Assembly: GCF_016863635.1 (NCBI RefSeq)
Contig: NZ_BOPG01000046.1
Location: 1-62,341 of the forward strand
Direction of reading: 5' to 3'
DNA length: 62,341 nucleotides
Origin: Virgisporangium aurantiacum
GTDB lineage: Bacteria > Actinomycetota > Actinomycetes > Mycobacteriales > Micromonosporaceae
Part shown: one piece after another, positions 43,014 to 49,172 of the stretch
How the letters are laid out: each line of letters begins with the position of its first letter
Numbering within the stretch: the stretch's first letter is position 1
Notes under the pieces: generated by a model
Databases searched by the model: none
Told to the model about the DNA's origin: nothing
What the model saw: the letters and a program-made list of their open reading frames with translations, nothing else
Program-made: the position numbers and the translations under genes

Positions 43014-44027
43014 GTGGCGGCCAGTATCAAGGAGGTGGCCCGGCGGGCGGGGGTCTCGCTGGGCACCGTCAGCAACGTGCTCAACCGCCCCGAGACGGTC
43101 ACCGAGTCCACCCGTCGTCGGGTGCTCGATGCGATCGCCGAACTCGGGTACGTACGCAACGACTCGGCGCGGCAACTCCGGGCCGGGCGCAGCCGCACGG
43201 TCGCGATCGTCGTGCTCGACGTCTCCAACCCGTTCTTCACCGACGTGGTGCGCGGCGCCGAGGGCGTGGTCGAGTCCGCCGGCGGCATGCTGATCGTCTG
43301 CAACAGCGGTGAGGACCCGGCGCGCGAGCAGCGCCACCTCGACATGCTCGAGGAGCAGCGGGTGCAGGGGCTGCTGATCACGCCGGTCGCCGACGGCGCC
43401 CACCCCCGGCTCGACCGGTTCGTCGAGCGGGGCATCCCGGTGGTGCTGGTCGACCGCGGTGCCGGGATGACCAGCCGCTGCTCGGTCGCCGTCGACGATG
43501 TGCTCGGCGGCCGGCTCGCCGCCGTCCACCTGCTCGAACGGGGTCATCGACGGATCGCGTTCGTCGGCGGCCCGCTGGCGATCCGGCAGGTCGCCGAGCG
43601 GCACCGCGGAACCGAGGACGCCCTGGCGGGCACCGGCGCCACGCTGGACCTGCTGCCCACCGCCAGCCTGTCGATCAACGCCGGTCGCAAGGCCGCCGCC
43701 GACCTGGCCGCGCTGCCTCGTGGAGCCCGCCCGACGGCGGTCTTCTGCGCCAACGACCTGCTCGCGCTCGGCGTGCTGCAGGAGGTGATCGCCCAGGGCC
43801 TGCGGGTCCCGGACGACGTGGCGATCGTCGGCTACGACGACATCGAGTTCGCGGCGGCGGCCGCCGTGCCGCTGTCGTCGGTGCGCCAGCCCCGCGAACT
43901 GCTCGGCCGCACGGCCGCCCAGTTGCTGGAGGAGGAGGTGGCGGCGCCGGAGAAGCACGAGCACCGCCACGCGGTGTTCCAGCCCGAACTGGTCGTCCGC
44001 ACGTCCAGCGCCCTGTTCCGCTCCTGA
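43014..44027 (+). CDS. LacI family regulator of rhamnose catabolism
   Basis: A 337-residue repressor with the N-terminal HTH (ASIKEVARRAGVSLGTVSNVLNRPETVTESTRRRVLDAIAELGYVRNDSARQLRAGRS) and a periplasmic-binding-protein-like ligand domain (VAIVVLDVSNPFFTDVVRGAEG, VFCANDLLALGVLQEV, VGYDDIEFAAAAAVPLSSV). It is divergent from rhaDB, with two matching operators between. Rhamnose or a pathway intermediate as inducer is inferred from position. Confidence 0.92.
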   Translation: MAASIKEVARRAGVSLGTVSNVLNRPETVTESTRRRVLDAIAELGYVRNDSARQLRAGRSRTVAIVVLDVSNPFFTDVVRGAEGVVESAGGMLIVCNSGEDPAREQRHLDMLEEQRVQGLLITPVADGAHPRLDRFVERGIPVVLVDRGAGMTSRCSVAVDDVLGGRLAAVHLLERGHRRIAFVGGPLAIRQVAERHRGTEDALAGTGATLDLLPTASLSINAGRKAAADLAALPRGARPTAVFCANDLLALGVLQEVIAQGLRVPDDVAIVGYDDIEFAAAAAVPLSSVRQPRELLGRTAAQLLEEEVAAPEKHEHRHAVFQPELVVRTSSALFRS

Positions 44028-44083
44028 CGCTCCACGCCTCCATCCGTATGCGGGGGCTTGACTTCGTCTGTTAGGTTGTTCTC

Positions 44084-44097
44084 GTAGTTAGAACTAC
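44084..44097. promoter_or_regulatory. Operator candidate before the NrtR-like gene
   Basis: GTAGTT-AG-AACTAC is a perfect 6-2-6 inverted repeat 38 bases before the start codon, downstream of a TTGACT (44058-44063). A second smaller palindrome cgaga-aga-tctcg lies at 44104-44116. The downstream Nudix/winged-helix protein is the natural candidate to bind here. Confidence 0.6.
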
Positions 44098-44134
44098 TCG
44101 TACCGAGAAGATCTCGCTGTGAGGGCAACCGCCG

Positions 44135-44944
44135 ATGACCGAAGACGAGTTCCTTGCCACCTACGATCCGCGGGCGTTCCCGCCCGTCGCGGTCACCGTC
44201 GACGTGGTTGCCCTGACCATTCGCGACGGCGCGCTGAACGTGCTGCTTGTGCGGCGGGGCGCCCCGCCGTTCGAAGGGGCCTGGGCGCTGCCGGGCGGCT
44301 TCGTGCAGCCGACGGAGGACCTGTACGGCGGCGCCGCCCGCGAACTCGCCGAGGAGACCGGGCTCACGAAGTTGCGCCGCGTGCACCTCGAACAGCTTGC
44401 CAGCTACGGCACGCCGGGCCGGGACCCGCGGATGCGGGTGGTCTCGGTGGCGTACATGGCGATGGCGCCCGACCTCCCCGATCCGTCGAGCGGTGGCGAC
44501 GCCCGCGAAGCGGCCTGGGTGCCGGTCGGCCTGCTCGGGCTACCCGAGGCGACGCCGGGGGAGCCCGACCGCGCCCGGCCGGCGCGGCAGCGGCCGGGCA
44601 CCACGCGTCGCCTCGCCTTCGACCACACGCAGATCATCTCCGACGGCCTGGAGCGCGCCCGCGCCAAGCTCGAGTACTCGCCGCTCGCCACCAGCTTCGT
44701 CGGCGAGGAGTTCACGATCGCCGAGTTGCGCGCCGTCTACGAGACGGTGTGGGGCGGCACCCTGCACGCCGGCAACTTCCACCGCAAGGTGCTCTCGGTC
44801 CCGGGCTTCGTCGAGAGCACCGGCACCTCCACCGAGCGCGGCGGCCCGCGCGGCGGTCCCCGGGCCCGCCTCTACCGGGCCGGCGACGCGCGCGTGCTGC
44901 ACCCGCCGCTGCTGCGGCCCGCACACGAGGAGTCGATCCGGTGA
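44135..44944 (+). CDS. NrtR-like Nudix protein with C-terminal winged helix
   Basis: A 269-residue protein. Its Nudix domain carries a complete Nudix box (GGFVQPTEDLYGGAARELAEETGL, residues about 54-77). Residues about 165-245 (FDHTQIISDGLERARAKLEYSPLATSFVGEEFTIAELRAVYETVWG then NFHRKVL) form the NrtR-type winged helix. NrtR proteins sense ADP-ribose-type ligands and repress NAD genes. With a full Nudix box this one may also hydrolyse its ligand. It opens an operon leading to Ro60 and the tRNA-like array, so it may couple NAD or ADP-ribose status to RNA repair (inference). Its stop overlaps the next GTG. Confidence 0.88.
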   Translation: MTEDEFLATYDPRAFPPVAVTVDVVALTIRDGALNVLLVRRGAPPFEGAWALPGGFVQPTEDLYGGAARELAEETGLTKLRRVHLEQLASYGTPGRDPRMRVVSVAYMAMAPDLPDPSSGGDAREAAWVPVGLLGLPEATPGEPDRARPARQRPGTTRRLAFDHTQIISDGLERARAKLEYSPLATSFVGEEFTIAELRAVYETVWGGTLHAGNFHRKVLSVPGFVESTGTSTERGGPRGGPRARLYRAGDARVLHPPLLRPAHEESIR

Positions 44945-45915
44945 ACACGACCGAGGCCGTCGTGGCGGTGCTCTCCGCGTCGTCCGCTCAGGATCTTTTC
45001 GGGACCGACCACCCGGCCCGTCGGTACCGCGAACTCGCCCGCGCCCTGCATCCGGACCTGGCGGCGGGGGCCGACGCCACGGCGGCGTTCATCCGCCTGG
45101 CGCGGCTGTGGCAGGACCGGCACGGGACGGTCATCCGCACGAGGATCGGCGAATACCGGCTCAACGACCGCGCTTTCCAGGGCGATCTCGCCGATCTGTA
45201 CGACGTCGGCGAGGGGGAGTTCCTGAAGCTGCCACGCAGTCCGGTCAACAACGACCTGATGGAGCGCGAGGCGTTGGCGCTGCGCGCGATGGCGGACCTC
45301 GGCGACCCGCGGTTCCTGCCGTACGTGCCGCGCGTCGTCGAGTCGTTCCTGCACCGCGACGCGACCACCGGTGCCGACCGGCGGGTCACCGTGATCGGCA
45401 CGGTGCCGGGGCTGCGCAGCCTCGCGGACGTGGGTGCGGCGTACCCCGGTGGCGTCGATCCGCGCGACGTGGCGTGGATGTGGCGCCGGTTGCTGGTCGC
45501 GATCGGGTTCGCCCACCGCGCCGGGTTGGTGCACGGTGCGGTGCTGCCGACACACGTCCTGATCGAACCGGACGAGCACGGGCTGGTGCTCGTCGACTGG
45601 TGCTATTCGGCGACGTCGGGGGAGCGGATCCCCGCGCTGGTACCGGATTTCACCGACCGGTACCCGGCGGAGGTCCTCAAGCGACAGTCGCCGGGGCCGG
45701 GCACCGACATCTTCATGGCCACGCGCTGCATGACCGACCTGATGGGCCCGAAGGCACCGGGTCCGCTGCGGTCGTTCGCCGCCGGCTGCGCACTGTCCTC
45801 ATTGGACGCGCGGCCGGACGACGCGTGGCGCCTGCTGGACGAGCTCGACGGCGTGCTCGCCAGGTTGTACGGGCCGCGACGGTTCCGACCGTTCCGGCTC
45901 GATCCCGTCTCCTGA
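44941..45915 (+). CDS. J-domain-like / pseudokinase fusion protein
   Basis: A 324-residue protein. Residues 8-60 resemble a J domain, with YRELARALHPDLAAGADATAAFIRLARLWQ placing the HPD tripeptide between two helices. Residues 70-320 look like a protein-kinase fold with a reduced N-lobe. The catalytic loop reads GLVHGAVLPTHVLIEPDEHGLVLVDW, so the HRD Asp is Ala and DFG is DWC. It is probably a pseudokinase that binds ATP or a protein partner. It overlaps the Nudix gene by 4 bases and precedes the VWA gene by 13. Confidence 0.75.
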   Translation: MNTTEAVVAVLSASSAQDLFGTDHPARRYRELARALHPDLAAGADATAAFIRLARLWQDRHGTVIRTRIGEYRLNDRAFQGDLADLYDVGEGEFLKLPRSPVNNDLMEREALALRAMADLGDPRFLPYVPRVVESFLHRDATTGADRRVTVIGTVPGLRSLADVGAAYPGGVDPRDVAWMWRRLLVAIGFAHRAGLVHGAVLPTHVLIEPDEHGLVLVDWCYSATSGERIPALVPDFTDRYPAEVLKRQSPGPGTDIFMATRCMTDLMGPKAPGPLRSFAAGCALSSLDARPDDAWRLLDELDGVLARLYGPRRFRPFRLDPVS

Positions 45916-45928
45916 AGGGGGAGAGACC

Positions 45929-46885
45929 ATGGGAAGTGGAAGCTGGTCGACCGACGTCTACGACGCGGCGAAGCGGTACCGCCGGGCCACCGGCACGAGT
46001 GCCTTCGCCTACCACGACAGCGGCGCACGCCGCGTTCACGACACGCTCAACCCGTTCGGCGTCGCGATGCGGGAGAGCCGCGACTCCGACGAACACCCGC
46101 AGTCGGTGGCGATCTCGGTGCTGTTCGACGTCACCGGATCGATGGGTTCGGTGCCGCGCGCCCTGCAGCAGAAGCTGCCGCAGCTGTTCGGTCTGTTGCT
46201 CCGCAACGGATACGCGACCGACCCGCAGATCATGTTCGGCGCGATCGGTGACGCCACGTGCGACCGGGTGCCGTTGCAGGTCAGCCAGTTCGAGTCGGAC
46301 AACCGGATGGACGAGCACCTCGGCAACATCGTGCTCGAAGGCGGCGGCGGTGGCCAGATGACCGAGTCGTACGAGCTGGCGATGCACTTCATGGCCCGGC
46401 ACACGTCGATCGACTGCTTCGAGAAGCGCGGCCGGCGCGGGTACCTGTTCATCATCGGCGACGAGATGGCCTATCCGAAGGTGTTCGGCCGGCACCGTCG
46501 CGACATCCTCGGCGAACCGTCCACAGAGGACGTTCCACTGCGGACGGTCGTGAAAGAGGTGACGCGGATGTACGACACCTACTTCCTGCTGCCGTCGGGC
46601 ACCGCGTACGCGGGCAACGACACGGTGCTGGCGTTCTGGCGCAAGCTGCTCGGCCAGAACGCGCTGGAACTCGACGACCTCGACGCCGCCTGCGAGACGA
46701 TCGGGCTCACCGTCGGCCTGGGCGAGGGCGCGATCGACCTGGAGGAGGGCCTGCGCGACCTGGCCGACTCCGACGCGGTCGGCACGGTGTCGAAGGCGCT
46801 CGCCCGGGTTCCCGCCCGGCGCGGGGCCACGACGTCGACGCTGCCGCCGGTGGCGACCGGCACCGATCGGATCCAGCGGCTGTGA
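45929..46885 (+). CDS. von Willebrand A domain protein
   Basis: A 318-residue single-domain protein with a MIDAS-like motif at D67-V-T69-G-S71-M (DxTxS) after a hydrophobic strand (SVAISVLF), then GAIGDATCDRVPLQVSQFE and GYLFIIGDEMAYPKVFG. It may bind metal and partner proteins. The Ro60 protein at the end of the locus carries a second VWA domain, so MIDAS-based contacts may be a theme. A GGGGGAG ribosome site precedes the ATG. The stop overlaps the PurA-like GTG (GTGA). Confidence 0.82.
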   Translation: MGSGSWSTDVYDAAKRYRRATGTSAFAYHDSGARRVHDTLNPFGVAMRESRDSDEHPQSVAISVLFDVTGSMGSVPRALQQKLPQLFGLLLRNGYATDPQIMFGAIGDATCDRVPLQVSQFESDNRMDEHLGNIVLEGGGGGQMTESYELAMHFMARHTSIDCFEKRGRRGYLFIIGDEMAYPKVFGRHRRDILGEPSTEDVPLRTVVKEVTRMYDTYFLLPSGTAYAGNDTVLAFWRKLLGQNALELDDLDAACETIGLTVGLGEGAIDLEEGLRDLADSDAVGTVSKALARVPARRGATTSTLPPVATGTDRIQRL

Positions 46886-48150
46886 CTCACTACGTTGTCG
46901 TCGATCTGGGGTTCGGCGATGCGGGCAAGGGGACCGTCGTGGACTGGCTGTGCGCGAGCCGGCCGGTTCACGCGGTCGTCCGGTTCAACGGGGGCGGGCA
47001 GGCCGCGCACACGGTGGTGCTGCCCGACGGCCGTCGCCACACGTTCGCCCAGTTCGGCTCGGGAACGCTGCGGCCGGGCGTGCGTACGCACCTCAGCCGC
47101 TTCATGGTGGTCGACCCGCTCGCGCTGGTGGTCGAGGCCGATCACCTGACGATGCTCGGTGTCGGCGACGCGCTGGCGCGCCTCACGGTCGACGCCGGCG
47201 CGCCGCTCGCGACCCCGTACCACCGGGCCGCCAACCGGGCCAGGGAACTGGCCCGCGGCGCGGCCCGGCACGGGTCGTGCGGCATGGGTGTGGGCGAGAC
47301 CATGTCGTACCTGCTCGCGTGGCCCGATGACGCGCCGCACGTCGGCGACTGTCGAAACCCGCACGTGTTGCGGCACAAGTTGTCGAGACTGCGCGACCGC
47401 CTCGCCGACGAGGTCGGATCCCTGGACGCGCCGCCGGTCGACGACTGCGTCGACGCGTTCACCGCGTTCGCGGCGGCGGTGTCCATCGTGGACGGTGCGC
47501 ACACGGAGCGCCTCCTCGACGCCGGAACCGTGGTGTTCGAGGGTGCCCAGGGCGTGCTGCTCGACGAGTGGCACGGCTTCCACCCGTACACCACCTGGAG
47601 CACCACCACGTTCGCCAACGCCGAGACGCTGCTGGCCGGACGCGCGGCGGTGCGGCTCGGCGTGCTGCGGACGTTCACCACCCGGCACGGCCCGGGCCCG
47701 CTGGTGACCGAGGACCCCGCGCTCGACCTGCCAGACCCGCACAATCCCACGAACCCGTGGCAGGGCGCCTTCCGGGTCGGGCACTTCGACGCCGTCGCCC
47801 ACCGGTACGCGCTCGACGCGTGCGGCGGCGTCGACGCGCTGGCGCTGACCCACCTCGACGTCGCAGATCGTGGCGTGCGGATGTGCCGCGCCTACGACTG
47901 GACCGACCGGCTGGTACCGGGACCGCCCGGCGACCTCGACCGGCAGGAGACGTTGACCCGCCGGCTGGAGACGACCGTGCCGCTCTACGATCCGGCGTCG
48001 CCGCGGAACTGGGTCGCGGCCGTGGAAGAGGAACTCGCGACGCCGGTCGCGGTGACGTCGCACGGACCCACCGCCGCCGACAAACGACAGAGAAAAGCGT
48101 TGCGTGGGTTGACGGGGGGACGTACCGTATCTGTAGCAGTCAGGGCATGA
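46882..48150 (+). CDS. PurA (adenylosuccinate synthetase) paralogue with altered substrate loops
   Basis: A 422-residue protein of full PurA length. It keeps the catalytic Asp13 (DLGFGDAGKGTVVDW), His43 (GGGQAAHTVV), FEGAQGVLLDEWHGFHPYTTWS and FTTRHGPGPLVTED. It differs where housekeeping PurA binds aspartate and guanine. The TxTGRPRRCGWFD loop is replaced by NPTNPWQGAFRVGHFD, and the TKLD guanine motif is THLD. It probably activates a carbonyl oxygen by phosphorylation as PurA does, but on another substrate, perhaps a base in RNA or a nucleotide (inference). It is coupled to the VWA gene and is the last protein gene before the RNA array. Confidence 0.85.
   Translation: MTHYVVVDLGFGDAGKGTVVDWLCASRPVHAVVRFNGGGQAAHTVVLPDGRRHTFAQFGSGTLRPGVRTHLSRFMVVDPLALVVEADHLTMLGVGDALARLTVDAGAPLATPYHRAANRARELARGAARHGSCGMGVGETMSYLLAWPDDAPHVGDCRNPHVLRHKLSRLRDRLADEVGSLDAPPVDDCVDAFTAFAAAVSIVDGAHTERLLDAGTVVFEGAQGVLLDEWHGFHPYTTWSTTTFANAETLLAGRAAVRLGVLRTFTTRHGPGPLVTEDPALDLPDPHNPTNPWQGAFRVGHFDAVAHRYALDACGGVDALALTHLDVADRGVRMCRAYDWTDRLVPGPPGDLDRQETLTRRLETTVPLYDPASPRNWVAAVEEELATPVAVTSHGPTAADKRQRKALRGLTGGRTVSVAVRA
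48109..48137 (+). promoter_or_regulatory. Possible promoter of the small ORF and RNA array
   Basis: TTGACG (48109-48114) and TGTAGC (48132-48137) with 17-base spacing lie inside the 3' end of the PurA-like gene, pointing at the small ORF and array. The -10 is a weak match. Confidence 0.4.
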
Positions 48151-48170
48151 GCTACCGGGAGGAGGGCACC

Positions 48171-48263
48171 ATGAACGCGAAGCGCATCGATAAAGAACGA
48201 GCCGAGCGGCGAATGCCCGCCCGGGGCGCGAGCATGCCAGGGCAGGGAAGGCGTACGGGGTAA
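48171..48263 (+). CDS. 30-residue basic small ORF upstream of the tRNA-like array
   Basis: MNAKRIDKERAERRMPARG plus 11 further residues, strongly basic. It is preceded by an excellent ribosome site (GGGAGGAGGG, 48157-48166). A hairpin with a T-rich end follows 23 bases after the stop. The order ORF, hairpin, RNA genes is what a leader peptide or attenuator would look like, although a stand-alone RNA-binding microprotein is also possible. No family is recognised. Confidence 0.55.
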   Translation: MNAKRIDKERAERRMPARGASMPGQGRRTG

Positions 48264-48286
48264 CGCATCCAGCGTTCCACGCCGAC

Positions 48287-48320
48287 GCCGCCCCCGGATT
48301 CTCCGGCAGGGCGGCTTTCT
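48287..48320 (+). terminator. Hairpin with T-rich tail before the tRNA-like array
   Basis: A 7-bp GC stem (48287-48293/48309-48315) is topped by a ccgg/ccgg helix (48294-48297/48303-48306) and followed by TTTCTTTTG. It is either an intrinsic terminator of the protein operon or an attenuator controlling read-through into the array. Confidence 0.65.
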
Positions 48321-48340
48321 TTTGCTCGATTCAGAGACCC

Positions 48341-48413
48341 CCGGGGCGAGGGAGCTGGTTGACCCGCCTGCTTTGGGAGCAGGACACACCGAGTTCGATT
48401 CTCGGGTCCCGGA
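48341..48413 (+). tRNA. tRNA-Pro-like element 1 (anticodon UGG)
   Basis: A hand-folded cloverleaf. The acceptor has 7 bp (48341-48347/48406-48412, one G-U). The D-arm has a 3-bp stem ggg/ccc (48350-48352/48363-48365) with GG in the loop. The anticodon stem cctgc/gcagg carries loop TTTGGGA, giving UGG. A 5-base variable loop and T-arm ccgag-TTCGATT-ctcgg complete it. U8 is G and the D-arm is short, so it departs from a housekeeping tRNA-Pro. Discriminator A413 is followed by CTG, so CCA is not encoded. Confidence 0.75.
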
Positions 48414-48436
48414 CTGTGGGTTTTGCAATAGTGCAC

Positions 48437-48507
48437 GGCCGATTGGGCTATGGGTAGGCCTTCTGACTCTCGATCAGACAGAGCGGGTTCGAGTCCCGCA
48501 TTGGCTG
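48437..48507 (+). tRNA. tRNA-Glu-like element 2 (anticodon CUC)
   Basis: The acceptor has 7 bp with two G-U pairs (48437-48443/48500-48506). U8 is present. The D-stem has 4 bp (48446-48449/48457-48460) with loop ATGGGTA. The anticodon arm tctga-CTCTCGA-tcaga gives CUC. The variable loop has only 4 bases, and the T-arm is gcggg-TTCGAGT-cccgc. Discriminator G507 fits tRNA-Glu. No CCA is encoded, and the next element starts 5 bases later. Confidence 0.78.
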
Positions 48508-48511
48508 CTGT

Positions 48512-48585
48512 GCGGATCTGGTGAGGCTGGGTGCTCACGTCGGTCTTCCAAACCGAAGACGCGGGTTCGATTCCCGCGATCCGCT
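48512..48585 (+). tRNA. tRNA-Gly-like element 3 (anticodon UCC)
   Basis: The acceptor gcggatc/gatccgc pairs perfectly (48512-48518/48578-48584). U8 is present and the D-stem gtga/tcac has a 10-base loop but lacks A14. The anticodon arm tcggt-CTTCCAA-accga gives UCC with the loop of ordinary tRNA-Gly. The T-arm is gcggg-TTCGATT-cccgc. Discriminator U585 matches tRNA-Gly. No CCA is encoded. Confidence 0.8.
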
Positions 48586-48599
48586 CTGCGTTACAACCC

Positions 48600-48668
48600 G
48601 GGCTGGGTGCTGGTGCACAGTCTCGCCTTGCAAGCCTGACGTGCGGGGTTCGATACCCCGCCGGTCCA
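48600..48668 (+). tRNA. tRNA-Ala-like element 4 (anticodon UGC) with minimal D-arm
   Basis: The acceptor gggctgg/ccggtcc (48600-48606/48661-48667) includes a G3-U70 wobble pair and A73, the identity set of alanyl-tRNA synthetase. The D-arm is cut to gtgc-TGGT-gcac (48607-48618), with no spacer 8-9. The anticodon loop CTTGCAA gives UGC, but its stem has a 2x2 mismatch (gtc-tc-gc against gc-ct-gac). The T-arm is cgggg-TTCGATA-ccccg. It may be charged by AlaRS without being a good decoding tRNA. Confidence 0.7.
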
Positions 48669-48681
48669 CAAGTGAATACAT

Positions 48682-48755
48682 GCCTCCGTAGCTCAGGGGA
48701 GTAGAGCGCGACGTTCCGAGTGTCGAGGTCGCTGGTTCGATTCCAGCCGGGGGTA
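48682..48755 (+). tRNA. tRNA-Arg-like element 5 (anticodon CCG)
   Basis: The best-formed member. The acceptor has 7 bp with two G-U pairs (48682-48688/48748-48754). U8-A9 are present, the D-arm gctc-AGGGGAGTA-gagc is canonical, and the anticodon arm cgacg-TTCCGAG-tgtcg gives CCG. It has a 5-base variable loop and T-arm gctgg-TTCGATT-ccagc. Discriminator is A755, with no encoded CCA. Confidence 0.88.
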
Positions 48756-48772
48756 CGTAAGAGAAACGGTGA

Positions 48773-48844
48773 CGCAGGCGGGCGCTGGCTGCCCAGCCGC
48801 CTTTCATACGGGTGGACGGTCCGGTTCGACACCGGGGCCTGCGA
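48773..48844 (+). tRNA. tRNA-Met/Ile-like element 6 (anticodon CAU)
   Basis: The acceptor cgcaggc/gcctgcg pairs perfectly (48773-48779/48837-48843). The D region is compact, forming a gctg/cagc hairpin at 48784-48797 with no U8. The anticodon stem (48798-48802/48810-48814) contains two G-U pairs and the loop TTCATAC, giving CAU. The T-arm is tccgg-TTCGACA-ccggg. Discriminator is A844. Met is likelier than lysidine-modified Ile, but the sequence cannot decide. Confidence 0.68.
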
Positions 48845-48853
48845 CTGTGCTTT

Positions 48854-48949
48854 CCGGTGCGTAGGCGCGCGGATACTTCGAGGTTCGACTCCTTGCGCCC
48901 CGACCAACGGGGCGTGGCCTTCCTCATGGCGAGGGCACCCCGCATGCCG
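48854..48949 (+). ncRNA. Permuted tRNA-like RNA, element 7 (Y RNA-like)
   Basis: The halves are in reverse order. T-arm cgagg-TTCGACT-ccttg (48879-48895) and acceptor 3' strand cgccccg (48896-48902) come first, then a 5-base loop ACCAA, then the exactly complementary acceptor 5' strand cggggcg (48908-48914), U8 and a D-like arm gcct/gggc with GG in its loop (48917-48936). The flanks pair: cggtgcg 48855-48861 with cgca-tg-ccg 48941-48949. This is the order of the tRNA-like module of bacterial YrlA RNAs. The loop starting A-CCA directly after the acceptor strand is notable. Confidence 0.7.
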
Positions 48950-49132
48950 CCCAGATCTCGGAAAGCACAGAGCTTGGAAAGAGCAAAAGCACCGGTGCCC
49001 GGTGCGACAGGCAACGGTTACTTCCACTTTAATGGGTGAGTTGCAGGTTCGAGTCCTGCCGGCCGCACTCCTGCGGCCGTAGCTCAACTGGCAGAGCGAC
49101 AACGTACCGGGGCCGACCCCTTGATCTCGGGC
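48950..49132 (+). ncRNA. yrlA: Y RNA (YrlA-class) with permuted tRNA-like module, element 8
   Basis: T-arm gcagg-TTCGAGT-cctgc (49043-49059), acceptor 3' strand cggccgc (49060-49066), loop actcct, complementary gcggccg (49073-49079), U8-A9 and a canonical D-arm gctc-AACTGGCA-gagc (49082-49097) follow each other in permuted order. A 9-bp helix closes the module (48998-49006 with 49103-49111). An outer stem gcccagatc (48949-48957) pairs with 49123-49132 around a bulged C, the likely Ro-binding end. Bacterial Y RNAs are known to be encoded next to Ro60 and to mimic tRNA; this one lies 40 bases before the Ro60 gene. Its outer-stem base G48949 could equally belong to the preceding element. Confidence 0.8.
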
Positions 49133-49172
49133 ACCACCTACCTCACGAAGAAGCCGGAAGGAGTGGCCGTAC

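Noticed and set aside
46882..48150. Housekeeping purA
   Set aside because: The aspartate-binding loop and the guanine TKLD motif are altered, and the gene sits in an RNA-linked operon. It is better called a paralogue.
48855..48902. Element 7 as a miniature tRNA with acceptor cggtgcg/cgccccg and no D or anticodon arm
   Set aside because: That acceptor has a U-C mismatch and leaves only 15 bases for the body. The permuted reading gives a perfect 7-bp acceptor plus U8 and a D-like arm.
48341..49132. Prophage or integrative element attached at a tRNA cluster
   Set aside because: No integrase, att-type direct repeats or phage genes flank the array, and it is in line with the operon and Ro60.
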